Origin: a virus
DNA: 61,930 bases
Virus record (IMG/VR): IMGVR_UViG_3300047476_000159
Location: 1-61,930 of that record
Reading direction: 5' to 3' (one strand)
Part shown: piece by piece, positions 37,628 through 46,378 of the stretch
How the letters are laid out: every line of letters begins with the position of its first letter
Position numbering within the stretch: the first letter of the stretch is position 1
Translations under genes and position numbers: made by a program
The notes under the pieces: generated by a model
Told to the model about the DNA's origin: nothing
What the model saw: only the letters and a program-made list of their open reading frames with translations
Databases searched by the model: none

Positions 37628-38325
37628 AAATAGTTGGATTTGGTGACAGCTTTATAGTGTGCGGCGATGGAACACTCAATACTTACTTAGACAAAGCGGC
37701 AGAGAAATTGAATGCTACCGTTGATTACAGGGGTGAGTCAGGAACCGGCCCTTGGCAAGCATTTATTAATTTTTATAATTACCCGCATAAAAAGGATGTC
37801 GATGTAGTTGTATTTGCTTGGTCGAATAAAGCAAGATTGTATCACCCATCAGTGAAACCTATATGCCCTACTACAGTTGATGATCCGGATTTAGTTGAAG
37901 GATATCAACAAAATAAATCAGTATGGAAAGCAGCCAAGCAATATTATTCATATCTATATGACGATCAAAAAACAACATTTGAAATTAAAGGTATGTGTCA
38001 TTTAATAGATGAAATGTCTCTTGTTTATCCAAATATAAAGTTTATTCACATGTTTTGCTATGCTGACAACAGGACACCCGGCTATTCTATGTATGAGAAA
38101 AACAATGTAGACAAACTAGAATATATCCATACATTCAAAAATGGTATTAATGTTAGACCGGCTCTAATGACACTATCATATAACGATCAATGGCCCACAG
38201 ATTTTCGAAAAGAAAAAAGAGCATGTCACATGACAGATAAAATGCATGATGTACTATCGGAATCAATATATAAAGCCATAACTGACTATAAGCCGGGCGA
38301 AATTATAAACACTAAATTACCATGA
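37624..38325 (+). CDS. SGNH-hydrolase-like protein
   Basis: A 233-residue protein opening with IVGFGDSF. S9 in GDSF matches the block I nucleophile of SGNH/GDSL hydrolases, GESGTGPW (~37-44) fits block II, and WSNK (~66-69) could supply the block III Asn. A His near the C-terminus (ACHMTDKMH) could complete the set. The family removes or transfers acyl groups on carbohydrates, peptidoglycan or lipids. No signal peptide is seen, so it probably acts in the cytoplasm on a pathway intermediate. It is joined by ATGA overlaps on both sides. Confidence 0.6.
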   Translation: MKIVGFGDSFIVCGDGTLNTYLDKAAEKLNATVDYRGESGTGPWQAFINFYNYPHKKDVDVVVFAWSNKARLYHPSVKPICPTTVDDPDLVEGYQQNKSVWKAAKQYYSYLYDDQKTTFEIKGMCHLIDEMSLVYPNIKFIHMFCYADNRTPGYSMYEKNNVDKLEYIHTFKNGINVRPALMTLSYNDQWPTDFRKEKRACHMTDKMHDVLSESIYKAITDYKPGEIINTKLP

Positions 38326-39530
38326 CTATATTAAACAGAGAAAGATACCCTTACATTGTAACTCAGATTCCCGGAGTCCACCGACCATCCGGGATTGAAT
38401 ACAGAGACACCGCTTTTGTTTGGTCTGCTAGAAATTTCAACGACGGAAATGATTATTGGTATTGTGAAATATTCCATGGCGATGCGTTTGCTGTGTTTGA
38501 TATTAACACGATCATTCCACCTAACATTTTACATAGAATAAAATCAGATCAAAAAACGTTTTTATATATCTGTAATAGTCACGAAGCCTTTTTAGATATT
38601 GTAAAGCCATTATACGAAACACTAGTGTTCAAAGAGAACATACCACCTAATAAGATATTCATCTCTAATGAAGCGGCAGACTTACATGTAGAAGTTAAAA
38701 AATATGCTGATTCTAAAAATGTAGGTTATATGAATGTAGAATGGATACTAGAGTTTGAAGCCGCAATGGGTATTGAATCAGTGGCACAACGATTACCTCA
38801 AGTATCAGTGTTAGATGAAAATAGAACGTATACGAAAAGATTTTTGAATTTTAATCGCAGATGGAGACTTCATAGACCGGCATTAGTAGCATTAATGAAA
38901 GCATTAAACATTTTAGACAAGGGATATGTAAGTTTAGGTGATAGTGATGATAATGAAAACTGGCAAAAAGTATTCCCTTACATAAAAAATCATCATGCGT
39001 CACATCCTGAATTGTCATCACTATATCAAAATGCTGAACAGGATATTATGAATCTTCCACCTTTGTATCTGGATTTCACGGACTTAAAAACTAATAGACC
39101 TCACATTGAACCAGAAACAAAATACCTATATGATGAAACGTTATTCAGTGTAGTTAATGAAACTACATTCTACACTGATTGGTGGTTTAATTCTGCTAGA
39201 TTTCTAAGCGAAAAAACGTTCAAGCCAGTGGCATATGGACATCCGTTTATATTAGTTAGTGTGTCCAATTCACTAGCATTGTTCCGAGAACTCGGATATA
39301 AGTCATTCCATCCATTTATCGATGAATCATATGATACTGAACTGAATGATTTTGAAAGACTATTAAAAATTGGAAAAGAAATTAAACGTCTAGCAGAGAT
39401 GAATGACGAGCAAGTAAAAGAATTCATTCGAAATATAAAACCAATCGCAGAGTTTAATCAAAAGGTCTTAGTATCTAAGACACAAGATAGAAGAACAATG
39501 CATCAACATATAACACACAAAACATTATGA
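38322..39530 (+). CDS. Protein with GT-B/fucosyltransferase-like C-terminal domain (copy 1)
   Basis: A 402-residue protein. The C-terminal third carries LSEKTFKPVAYGHPFILVS, LFRELGYKSFHPFIDESYD and a terminal helical tail. This pattern (SEKTxKxxxxxxPF, then L..LxxxGxKTFxxxxDExYD) recurs in the genes ending at 43432 and 49132. The 'SEK' element followed by a hydrophobic strand is reminiscent of the nucleotide-binding C-domain of GT10/GT-B glycosyltransferases; that comparison is inference. An RWRLHRPALVAL segment (~183-194) also recurs as HRLHRAKLLADM in the second copy. Confidence 0.55.
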   Translation: MTILNRERYPYIVTQIPGVHRPSGIEYRDTAFVWSARNFNDGNDYWYCEIFHGDAFAVFDINTIIPPNILHRIKSDQKTFLYICNSHEAFLDIVKPLYETLVFKENIPPNKIFISNEAADLHVEVKKYADSKNVGYMNVEWILEFEAAMGIESVAQRLPQVSVLDENRTYTKRFLNFNRRWRLHRPALVALMKALNILDKGYVSLGDSDDNENWQKVFPYIKNHHASHPELSSLYQNAEQDIMNLPPLYLDFTDLKTNRPHIEPETKYLYDETLFSVVNETTFYTDWWFNSARFLSEKTFKPVAYGHPFILVSVSNSLALFRELGYKSFHPFIDESYDTELNDFERLLKIGKEIKRLAEMNDEQVKEFIRNIKPIAEFNQKVLVSKTQDRRTMHQHITHKTL

Positions 39531-40345
39531 TTTTAGAACCAAACGCAATAGATTATTCAAAAATTAAACGAGTGTTTGTATTCGGTTGTAGTTTCACTGG
39601 ATACAAATGGCCTACTTGGGCTGATGTATTACGAACTCAAATGCCCAACGCAGAGTATTATAATGTAGGACGTAGTGGAGCGGGTAATACATATATTGCT
39701 TCAAACTATTCAGCTTATGACAAAAAATATAAGTTTAATGAGTTTGACTTGATATTAGTTATGTGGTCTACATTTATGCGTGAGGATAAGTACATTAAAA
39801 AATGTTGGATAACGCCCGGTAATATCTTTACACAAGGTATATACCCCGAAGAATACGTAGAGAAATACTCAGATACCCGCGGATATTTAATTAGAGATTT
39901 AGCCTTAATAGATTTAACAACACAGGCAATGGAAAGTTCTACAGCGTCCTGTATTAACTTAATGAGCGTACCTGCCGACCACCAGGCACTAGAAGATAAT
40001 AGTGATGTGCTATCACTGTATTCTGACTTAATAAATAAGTTTCCTAAAACATTACTTGAAATAATGGGTGGACAATGGATATTTGGGCACAAATATTATG
40101 ATCCTCATTATGATAAATCTATTAAGAAAAAAACAATAGCAGATAATCCAGAACCAAACTTTGAAGATTATCACCCAAATACTCGGGACTATTACAATTA
40201 CCTCAATAAGCTAGGTTTTGTGTTAAACAACAACGCACATAAGTTTGCGGAAGACTCATACAACACCTATCTGAGTAGAAAACATGTTGAACAATTCAAC
40301 TATATTAACGAGGTTAATAGCTACAAGTCAATGGAAATATTGTGA
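39527..40345 (+). CDS. SGNH-hydrolase-like protein with GCSF motif
   Basis: A 272-residue protein beginning VFVFGCSFTGYKW, with S22 as candidate nucleophile in the GCSF variant of block I. NVGRSGAGNTYIA (~45-57) fits block II, and LILVMWST could be block III with Asn absent. It resembles the next gene more than the 37624 gene. Possible acyl esterase or O-acyltransferase-like role in glycan tailoring; catalytic completeness is doubtful because the block III Asn and the terminal His are not obvious. Confidence 0.5.
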   Translation: MILEPNAIDYSKIKRVFVFGCSFTGYKWPTWADVLRTQMPNAEYYNVGRSGAGNTYIASNYSAYDKKYKFNEFDLILVMWSTFMREDKYIKKCWITPGNIFTQGIYPEEYVEKYSDTRGYLIRDLALIDLTTQAMESSTASCINLMSVPADHQALEDNSDVLSLYSDLINKFPKTLLEIMGGQWIFGHKYYDPHYDKSIKKKTIADNPEPNFEDYHPNTRDYYNYLNKLGFVLNNNAHKFAEDSYNTYLSRKHVEQFNYINEVNSYKSMEIL

Positions 40346-40359
40346 TTACCAAAAGCACT

Positions 40360-40367
40360 AGTAAATA
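40360..40367 (+). promoter_or_regulatory. Late promoter (AGTAAATA) placing +1 on the ATG at 40373
   Basis: TAAATA (40362-40367) is followed by five bases and ATG, the same spacing as at 24056, 27059 and 55691. Short complementary arms CTAGT (40358-40362) and ACTAG (40376-40380) flank it. No Shine-Dalgarno sequence precedes the gene. Confidence 0.5.
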
Positions 40368-40372
40368 AACAC

Positions 40373-41068
40373 ATGACTAGAAAATTGTGTGTTGCTGGAT
40401 GTAGCTTTAGTGATTATACACATGTAGACCGGGTATACGGTGAATACCTAGCAGACAACCTACAGTTGCAGTATGTACATGAGGCAGCTGGTTGCGGAAG
40501 TAACTGGCGAATATGGCGTAGAGTTGTAGGTAACGTACTAAGCGGTGTAATATGTCCTGATGATATTGTCATAATACAATATACTAATCCAGAACGCAGA
40601 GAATTTTTTAGTAAAAACAAACCGTTCAATCATGTAGTTGATCCTAACAATAAAATAAGAACAGTAGAGCCTTATGATGACGGATCATTGATACGTTATA
40701 AATATAACAGTCACACATGGCAAGACTATGATAATGAAAATGACTTTTTCAAGGCATATGAAGATAATCACATTTCCATAACTTATGAGCGTGAACTGTT
40801 CAATGTTCATCACGAAATGTTTCAATCTTTTATGAAAGAAAGAAATATCAATGTCATATTCATACATGGTAGATACATAAAAAATAACAAGATAAACATA
40901 TCTTATAATGAAAAATATAAGCCATATGTATTCAATGAAGATTTGGTAGTGATGATGGCCGATGAATATCGATTGTTACCAGATGATCTTGGGCATATGA
41001 GTGAACAGGGACATAAAAAATTCAGTGAGTTGTTATGCGACCACATTAAAAATATAAATTTAATTTGA
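40373..41068 (+). CDS. SGNH-hydrolase-like protein with GCSF motif
   Basis: A 231-residue protein: CVAGCSFSDYT (S11), AAGCGSNWRIWRRV (~36-49) as the block II region, VIIQYTNPERREF as the block III region with an Asn, and DDLGHMSEQGHKKFSELL near the C-terminus with candidate catalytic His residues. This is a better match to an intact SGNH enzyme than the upstream paralogue. It appears to start its own transcript from a late promoter inside the block. Confidence 0.58.
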   Translation: MTRKLCVAGCSFSDYTHVDRVYGEYLADNLQLQYVHEAAGCGSNWRIWRRVVGNVLSGVICPDDIVIIQYTNPERREFFSKNKPFNHVVDPNNKIRTVEPYDDGSLIRYKYNSHTWQDYDNENDFFKAYEDNHISITYERELFNVHHEMFQSFMKERNINVIFIHGRYIKNNKINISYNEKYKPYVFNEDLVVMMADEYRLLPDDLGHMSEQGHKKFSELLCDHIKNINLI

Positions 41069-41075
41069 GAGAACT

Positions 41076-42266
41076 ATGAAAAGAGTAGCAATGATTGGGG
41101 TAGGTAAGTTAGGTCAAGACTGCGGTGAAGTCATGGCAGAACATTATGAGGTTTCTGGATATGACATAGAACCCAGAAATCCTAATTTTCATATGGCATC
41201 TTCTATAGAAGATGCTGTAACAGGTAGAGATATTATTTTCATTGCGGCACCTACACCGCATGATCCTATATATGGCGGTGAGACACCAACTAGTCATCTA
41301 CCCAATAAAGACTTTGACTACACAATCGTCAAAGGCATTTTAGAAGAAGTTAACAAGTATGTTAATAAGAGTCAATTAGTTGTTCTCATTAGTACCGTGT
41401 TACCCGGAACAGTACGCTCTTTATTATATCCCTGTATAACCAATGCTAGATTCATTTATAATCCTTATTTGATTGCTATGGGCACTGTCAAGTGGGACAT
41501 GGTAAACCCTGAAATGGTCATCATTGGCACAGAAGATGGTAGCATTACAGGAGATGCCCGTGAACTAATTGATTTTTATAATGTTTTCATGGAGAACAAC
41601 CCTAGATACGAAGTCGGCACATGGGACGAAGCAGAATCCATTAAGATTTTCTATAATACATTTATTAGTACAAAACTAGCGTTAGTTAACATGATTCAAG
41701 ATGTCGCTGAAACTAACGGAAATATCAATGTTGACGTAGTTACTAATGCGTTAGCTAAGTCAACACATAGAATTATGGGACCTGCTTATATGAAGGCTGG
41801 GTTAGGGGATGCCGGAGCATGTCATCCTAGAGATAATATTGCGTTGAGATACTTAGCAGAACGTTTAGATTTAGGTTATGATTTGTTTGATGCTATCATG
41901 ACAGCTAGAGAAGCACAAGCAGAACGTATGGCATTGAAATGTTTAGAAAGCGGCAAGAACATAACAATCATAGGAAAAGCATATAAACCAGCAGTACCAT
42001 ATACAAACGGCAGTGCTAGTATGCTTGTAGGTCACTATATAGAAAAGCACGGTGGAACTGTTAACTATTTTGATGTCCATACAGGAGACTTAGATTTAAA
42101 GTCTGACTGGACTCATGTGTATCTTATTGGGTACTGGGAAGAATATGTCGAACATTTAGTATTGCCGCCGCACTCTACTGTAATAGATCCATGGAGAAAG
42201 ATAACATCGGATCATCATACCGGTACAATCATACATTATGGTGATACCAGAAAAAAAAAGGTATAA
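41076..42266 (+). CDS. UDP-glucose/GDP-mannose dehydrogenase family protein
   Basis: A 396-residue protein with an N-terminal NAD-binding GVGKLG (8-13), IAAPTP (57-62) and ISTVLPGT, the usual NDP-sugar dehydrogenase landmarks. The catalytic Cys is C249 in GACHPRDN, a variant of the usual GxCFPKD with the following Asp kept; IIGKAYKP matches the C-terminal domain motif. The family oxidises the C6 hydroxyl of a nucleotide sugar to a uronic acid in two NAD+-dependent steps. It would supply a uronate donor for the neighbouring glycosyltransferases. Confidence 0.82.
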   Translation: MKRVAMIGVGKLGQDCGEVMAEHYEVSGYDIEPRNPNFHMASSIEDAVTGRDIIFIAAPTPHDPIYGGETPTSHLPNKDFDYTIVKGILEEVNKYVNKSQLVVLISTVLPGTVRSLLYPCITNARFIYNPYLIAMGTVKWDMVNPEMVIIGTEDGSITGDARELIDFYNVFMENNPRYEVGTWDEAESIKIFYNTFISTKLALVNMIQDVAETNGNINVDVVTNALAKSTHRIMGPAYMKAGLGDAGACHPRDNIALRYLAERLDLGYDLFDAIMTAREAQAERMALKCLESGKNITIIGKAYKPAVPYTNGSASMLVGHYIEKHGGTVNYFDVHTGDLDLKSDWTHVYLIGYWEEYVEHLVLPPHSTVIDPWRKITSDHHTGTIIHYGDTRKKKV

Positions 42267-42280
42267 ACACAATCGGGCCA

Positions 42281-43432
42281 ATGAGTGATGAGTGGTACGT
42301 TAGTATAAAACACTCATGTGAACTTGTTTGGCCAGAGCTAGAAAAATACGAAAACATAATTCACTACATATACGCCTCTACTCATCACACTTATACTATT
42401 CAATACAGACTACCTGAAGATATAGTAGAAGAAATCAGAGAGGCGTTGTCACGGGGCAAGAAGAAGTTTGTGTTCTATAATAGTCCCGAAACTATAATAG
42501 ATTTATTAGTACACAAAATTCAAATGGTAGTAGAAATGATGCCGGATCTAGATTCTTCTGATTTTATTTTTACTACAGCCGCGCCCCATGGTCAAGAATG
42601 CTATGATAAGATGGCAGACAGATTAAATTGGACTAGAAGATTTACAGTGCTATCTGGAGATCACTTTGAACAAGTTGTCCAACATAGTATGAAGCCAATC
42701 ATTCCCTATATAGGAATGTACGAAGTAAAAAAGAAAAAAAAGAAATTTCTTTGTTTCAATAAAGTCCATAGATTACACAGAGCCAAATTACTCGCTGACA
42801 TGTATAAGGCAAATTTAGTACAAGAGGGTTATTATTCTTTTCAGGGAGGTAGTCCTGATTGGCTAGAACAATACAAAAATTATAAATTTGAGAATAGAGA
42901 AAATGATGATTTTGTAGATGTTCTAGTAGAACACGAAGATGAATTTCCATTAGTGTTAAACATAACGGAAGAAAGACATAACCCCATCGATCTACTTCCG
43001 GAAGATATAGACTACCACCGCGAAAGTTATTTCAGCATAATAACAGAAACTATATTCTACGGAAATCACAATGAAGGTATGACATTGTATAGAAATGAAG
43101 ATACCTTGTTTATAAGCGAAAAAACCTACAAGGCGATAGCGTTCAAGCATCCATTTTTGATATTCGGGTGCCCCGGAACACTAGCTCACTTACACAAAGC
43201 TGGTTACAAGACGTTTCACCCATACATTGATGAACGGTATGACAGCGAACGGGATGACCAAAAGAGATACGATATGTTAGTATCCGAAATAAAAAGACTG
43301 TGTGCTATGTCAGAATCAGAGTGGTTGGACTGGCAAAACAATATAAAGATGACGATAGAACATAACTATATGGTTTTACGAAACAGACAATCATTCCATC
43401 AAACCAAAAACATTGATAAATTGTTTCAATGA
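42281..43432 (+). CDS. Protein with GT-B/fucosyltransferase-like C-terminal domain (copy 2)
   Basis: A 383-residue paralogue of the 38322 gene. The C-terminal domain carries ISEKTYKAIAFKHPFLIFG, LHKAGYKTFHPYIDERYD and a final helix. The mid-protein motif KFLCFNKVHRLHRAKLLADM parallels RFLNFNRRWRLHRPALVAL of copy 1. The N-terminal halves are divergent, suggesting different acceptors. Likely a glycosyltransferase, but no fully diagnostic motif is present. A run KKKKKK follows residue ~150. Confidence 0.55.
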   Translation: MSDEWYVSIKHSCELVWPELEKYENIIHYIYASTHHTYTIQYRLPEDIVEEIREALSRGKKKFVFYNSPETIIDLLVHKIQMVVEMMPDLDSSDFIFTTAAPHGQECYDKMADRLNWTRRFTVLSGDHFEQVVQHSMKPIIPYIGMYEVKKKKKKFLCFNKVHRLHRAKLLADMYKANLVQEGYYSFQGGSPDWLEQYKNYKFENRENDDFVDVLVEHEDEFPLVLNITEERHNPIDLLPEDIDYHRESYFSIITETIFYGNHNEGMTLYRNEDTLFISEKTYKAIAFKHPFLIFGCPGTLAHLHKAGYKTFHPYIDERYDSERDDQKRYDMLVSEIKRLCAMSESEWLDWQNNIKMTIEHNYMVLRNRQSFHQTKNIDKLFQ

Positions 43433-43437
43433 CGTTA

Positions 43438-43452
43438 TACTATTAAATAGTA
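43438..43452 (+). promoter_or_regulatory. Late-promoter core inside a perfect 7-bp palindrome
   Basis: TACTATT (43438-43444), one base, AATAGTA (43446-43452). The late core TAAATA is at 43444-43449. It lies directly upstream of the TTG-started B12-type radical SAM gene and may combine a promoter with an operator. Confidence 0.45.
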
Positions 43453-43456
43453 GAAT

Positions 43457-43470
43457 AGGAGCAAAATTTG
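43457..43470 (+). promoter_or_regulatory. Ribosome binding site that fixes a TTG start
   Basis: AGGAG at 43457-43461 is six bases before TTG at 43468-43470. No ATG or GTG in frame nearby gives comparable spacing, so TTG is the most likely initiation codon. Confidence 0.65.
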
Positions 43471-45690
43471 TACTCAGAATTTCAAAAATTGTCTAAAGAG
43501 GCAAAATTACCAGAAAAGCCATCAGAGGATATGGCAGATGCCCGTCACACACGGATGATGGAGGCAATAGCACCTTATGCTAAAACCAGTGTTCAAAAGA
43601 ACGTAACTAACGTAGACCTTTCATACAAGCATAGAAATACTAAATTAATGTTGATTCTCATGCCCGAATGGGCACCAGAATTTCCACCGTTTAATATTGC
43701 TAGGTTAACCGCAGTAGCAAAGAGTGCCGGCTATGAAACATCAGCGTTAGACCTTAATGTCAAGGCATACCGTGCGTTGCGAAGCAAGGTTCAATCCAAA
43801 GAAATAGACTTTGATCCATGGGACGGCGCACGTGAGTGGAAGTGGCTAGAAAGCACATACTACACTGAAATTCACCCACACGTAGAACCTATCTTCCGCA
43901 AATACATCGAAGAAATTAAAAAGAATCCACCTGACGTAGTTGGCTTTAGTATGTATTATTGTAACGAAGCTCCGGTTACATGGATGGCAAAAGAATTAAA
44001 GAAAGAAATACCAGGTATTAAAATTGCCATCGGTGGTAGTAATATTCACAATCAAGTTATGCAGTTTCAAAATCGTGAAGAATTTGACTACGTAGTTAAT
44101 GGTGAAGGTGAAGCACTTCTATTAGAAATCTTAGAAGAAATTGAATCAGGTAAAGTTTACGATACAACGCAGTTGAGATTCCAACCAGAAAGTCAGCGTA
44201 TTAACTTGAACAATATGCCACTTCCTGACTATAGTTCATTTGACTTCAACGATTACAATTATCCTAACGGTGTATGTAGTGAACTAAGTCGTGGTTGTAC
44301 CGCTAAATGTACATTCTGTGAAGAAACTCACTTCTGGAAATATCGTCAGCGCATGGCTACTGATATCTTGACGGAAGTTGAAACTCTATATTATGAGCGT
44401 GGCACTGATGTTTTTTGGTTCATTGATAGTTTAGTCAACGGTAACTTGAATGAGCTACGAGCCTTCTGTAAAGGCGTCATTGCTAAAGATTTGAAAATCA
44501 AGTGGACAGGTTATAGTCGTTGTGATGGTAGAATGGACTATGACTTTTACAAAGACTTAGCTGATTCAGGATGTTTGTTTTTAAACTATGGCGTTGAGTC
44601 GGGCTCACAAAAAGTACTAGATGACATGGTCAAGGGTGTGTCTATTGCTGAGATGGAACAGAACTTCCGTGATGGTAAGAAGACTGGAGTCATGGCATTC
44701 ACAAACTGGATGGTAGGCTTCCCTACAGAAGAATATCAAGACTTTGCGGATACAATTACTTTCTTGTGGCGTAACAAAGACAACGGTATCATTAACATCG
44801 CTGCCGGTTTCGGATTTGGCTTGGGTATGACAAGTATTGTTGGTCAGAACCCTGCTAGATTCAATGTGTTGGATCACAAATACCTAGGCAATTGGATCAC
44901 TAAAGATTTCAAATTATCAAAATTACACGTGTTGATGCGAATGAAGATGTTTGCTATCTTCCTTCAACAACTAGTAACTGAGTCTCATGTTGTAATACCT
45001 AACAGACCAAATCTTCCTAAATTCCACTACAAGATCGAATACAATGATCCTAATAAGTTGAATGACATTGAGTATGAACGATTCGATTATCATATCATCA
45101 AACCAAACATTGGTCCATTCGCTGATAACTTAATGAATGAAATGTTTGTGTTGTTTAGAATGCTGTGGCGCTGCCGTGGTGGGTTCAAAGCTACTGTCAT
45201 ATTTGATGAAGAATTAGATATGCGTGAGTGGGGAGACCGCAATGCCGGACCAATGAACAGCGAACATGTGTTTGAAATCGATGATGCTGGTAACTGGAAA
45301 GCTAAATTCTGGGTTCAGTTTAAGCAACCACCTAGAGACTTGAATCCAGATGATCCATTCGGTCCAAGAACTCCGTTCTTTGCTCAAGATTATTCTAGAA
45401 CTAATTTGAACACTGCTACTCGTGCTAGAAAGTTTGCTAAACCATCATGGGGCGATGAAGGTCGTAATCATGAAGAATTTATGGCATTATTAGAAGAAGA
45501 AAGAATGTTGAACGAAACAATCGACTTCTCGTTTGAACATACTTGGGAAGGCGACGGCTACTGGGGAGACAGCAAGCAATATGAAATCGCAGTTCCTAAC
45601 AAGAGTATTGCTGATTCAGATATCCCGACTAGTACTGCCCCTGAATTACCCGCCGAGGCAGTGGTTACATTTCATAGGACGAAACCATAA
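43468..45690 (+). CDS. B12-binding-type radical SAM protein (class B methyltransferase-like)
   Basis: A 740-residue protein with a TTG start supported by AGGAG. Residues ~58-235 form a cobalamin-binding-like Rossmann domain (MLILMPEWAPEFPPFNIARL, PPDVVGFSMYY, IAIGGSNIHN, VVNGEGEALLLEIL). The usual DxHxxG cobalamin ligand is not apparent. The radical SAM cluster is C277-x3-C281-x2-C284 (SRGCTAKCTFCEETHFW), followed by FWFIDSLVNGN and NYGVESGSQ. Family members methylate unactivated carbons or rearrange substrates. The ~250-residue C-terminal tail is unusual. Confidence 0.8.
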   Translation: MYSEFQKLSKEAKLPEKPSEDMADARHTRMMEAIAPYAKTSVQKNVTNVDLSYKHRNTKLMLILMPEWAPEFPPFNIARLTAVAKSAGYETSALDLNVKAYRALRSKVQSKEIDFDPWDGAREWKWLESTYYTEIHPHVEPIFRKYIEEIKKNPPDVVGFSMYYCNEAPVTWMAKELKKEIPGIKIAIGGSNIHNQVMQFQNREEFDYVVNGEGEALLLEILEEIESGKVYDTTQLRFQPESQRINLNNMPLPDYSSFDFNDYNYPNGVCSELSRGCTAKCTFCEETHFWKYRQRMATDILTEVETLYYERGTDVFWFIDSLVNGNLNELRAFCKGVIAKDLKIKWTGYSRCDGRMDYDFYKDLADSGCLFLNYGVESGSQKVLDDMVKGVSIAEMEQNFRDGKKTGVMAFTNWMVGFPTEEYQDFADTITFLWRNKDNGIINIAAGFGFGLGMTSIVGQNPARFNVLDHKYLGNWITKDFKLSKLHVLMRMKMFAIFLQQLVTESHVVIPNRPNLPKFHYKIEYNDPNKLNDIEYERFDYHIIKPNIGPFADNLMNEMFVLFRMLWRCRGGFKATVIFDEELDMREWGDRNAGPMNSEHVFEIDDAGNWKAKFWVQFKQPPRDLNPDDPFGPRTPFFAQDYSRTNLNTATRARKFAKPSWGDEGRNHEEFMALLEEERMLNETIDFSFEHTWEGDGYWGDSKQYEIAVPNKSIADSDIPTSTAPELPAEAVVTFHRTKP

Positions 45691-45785
45691 TGTTTATTAT
45701 CAGATTCTTTCAAAATTTAATTCGTGAGTATAAGTACCGCAAACGACTCAAAGAACTAAAGAAACGTGACCCGTTTATATATTAA
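45690..45785 (+). CDS. 31-aa basic small protein
   Basis: A 31-codon frame with a TAATG overlap on both sides, precisely bridging two larger genes. The product is very basic, with a hydrophobic N-terminus (MFIIRFFQNLI) and a Lys/Arg-rich body (KYRKRLKELKKRD). It may be a membrane-associated or nucleic-acid-binding microprotein, or act mainly to couple translation across the gap. The double overlap argues that it is translated. Confidence 0.55.
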   Translation: MFIIRFFQNLIREYKYRKRLKELKKRDPFIY

Positions 45786-46378
45786 TGGATAACAAAGTAC
45801 GTGAATTTGAACATGAGGTGTCTAATTTTTTTAGCGCACCTTATGCCATTGCCACTGATTGCTGTACACATGCTATTGAATTGTGTCTACGTTTAACTAA
45901 ACACAATAATATAACGTGCCCGACCAACACCTATCTCAGTGTTCCTATGACTTTTGAGAAATTAGGATTGAACTGGGCATTCTTCCATCAATATTGGAAA
46001 GATTACTACTATATAGGCAATACTAATATCATTGACGCCGCAGTATATTGGAAAGAAGATGGATACATACCAAACACAATGATGTGCCTCAGCTTTCAGT
46101 TTAAAAAACATCTTAATATAGGTCGCGGTGGGATGATTCTATTAGATAATCCCGAGCAATATGAGCAATTATTGAAGATGCGATATGACGGCCGAGAAGA
46201 TGATATACCGTGGGCAGACCAGGATATAAATACATTGGGATATCATTATTACATGACACCTGAAATGGCACAGATCGGCTTAGATAAACTAAAAGTTGCT
46301 AGAAATACTAAGCCCAAACTTTGGTCATGGGAGAATTATCCTGATATATCTAAAATGAAAGTGTTTAATGCTAAGTAA
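45785..46378 (+). CDS. Short DegT/DnrJ/EryC1-type aminotransferase-like protein
   Basis: A 197-residue protein, about half the usual ~370 residues. It retains the core of PLP-dependent sugar aminotransferases: a DCCTHAIELCLRL segment matching the cofactor-phosphate region, IIDAAVYW (D84 at the position that contacts the pyridine nitrogen), and SFQFKKHLNIGRGGMI, where K107 or K108 is the candidate Schiff-base lysine. The C-terminal domain is largely missing. It may be a minimal enzyme, an inactive remnant, or need a partner. DegT enzymes aminate keto-sugars or aminocyclitols. It overlaps the next gene by 11 bases. Confidence 0.65.
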   Translation: MDNKVREFEHEVSNFFSAPYAIATDCCTHAIELCLRLTKHNNITCPTNTYLSVPMTFEKLGLNWAFFHQYWKDYYYIGNTNIIDAAVYWKEDGYIPNTMMCLSFQFKKHLNIGRGGMILLDNPEQYEQLLKMRYDGREDDIPWADQDINTLGYHYYMTPEMAQIGLDKLKVARNTKPKLWSWENYPDISKMKVFNAK

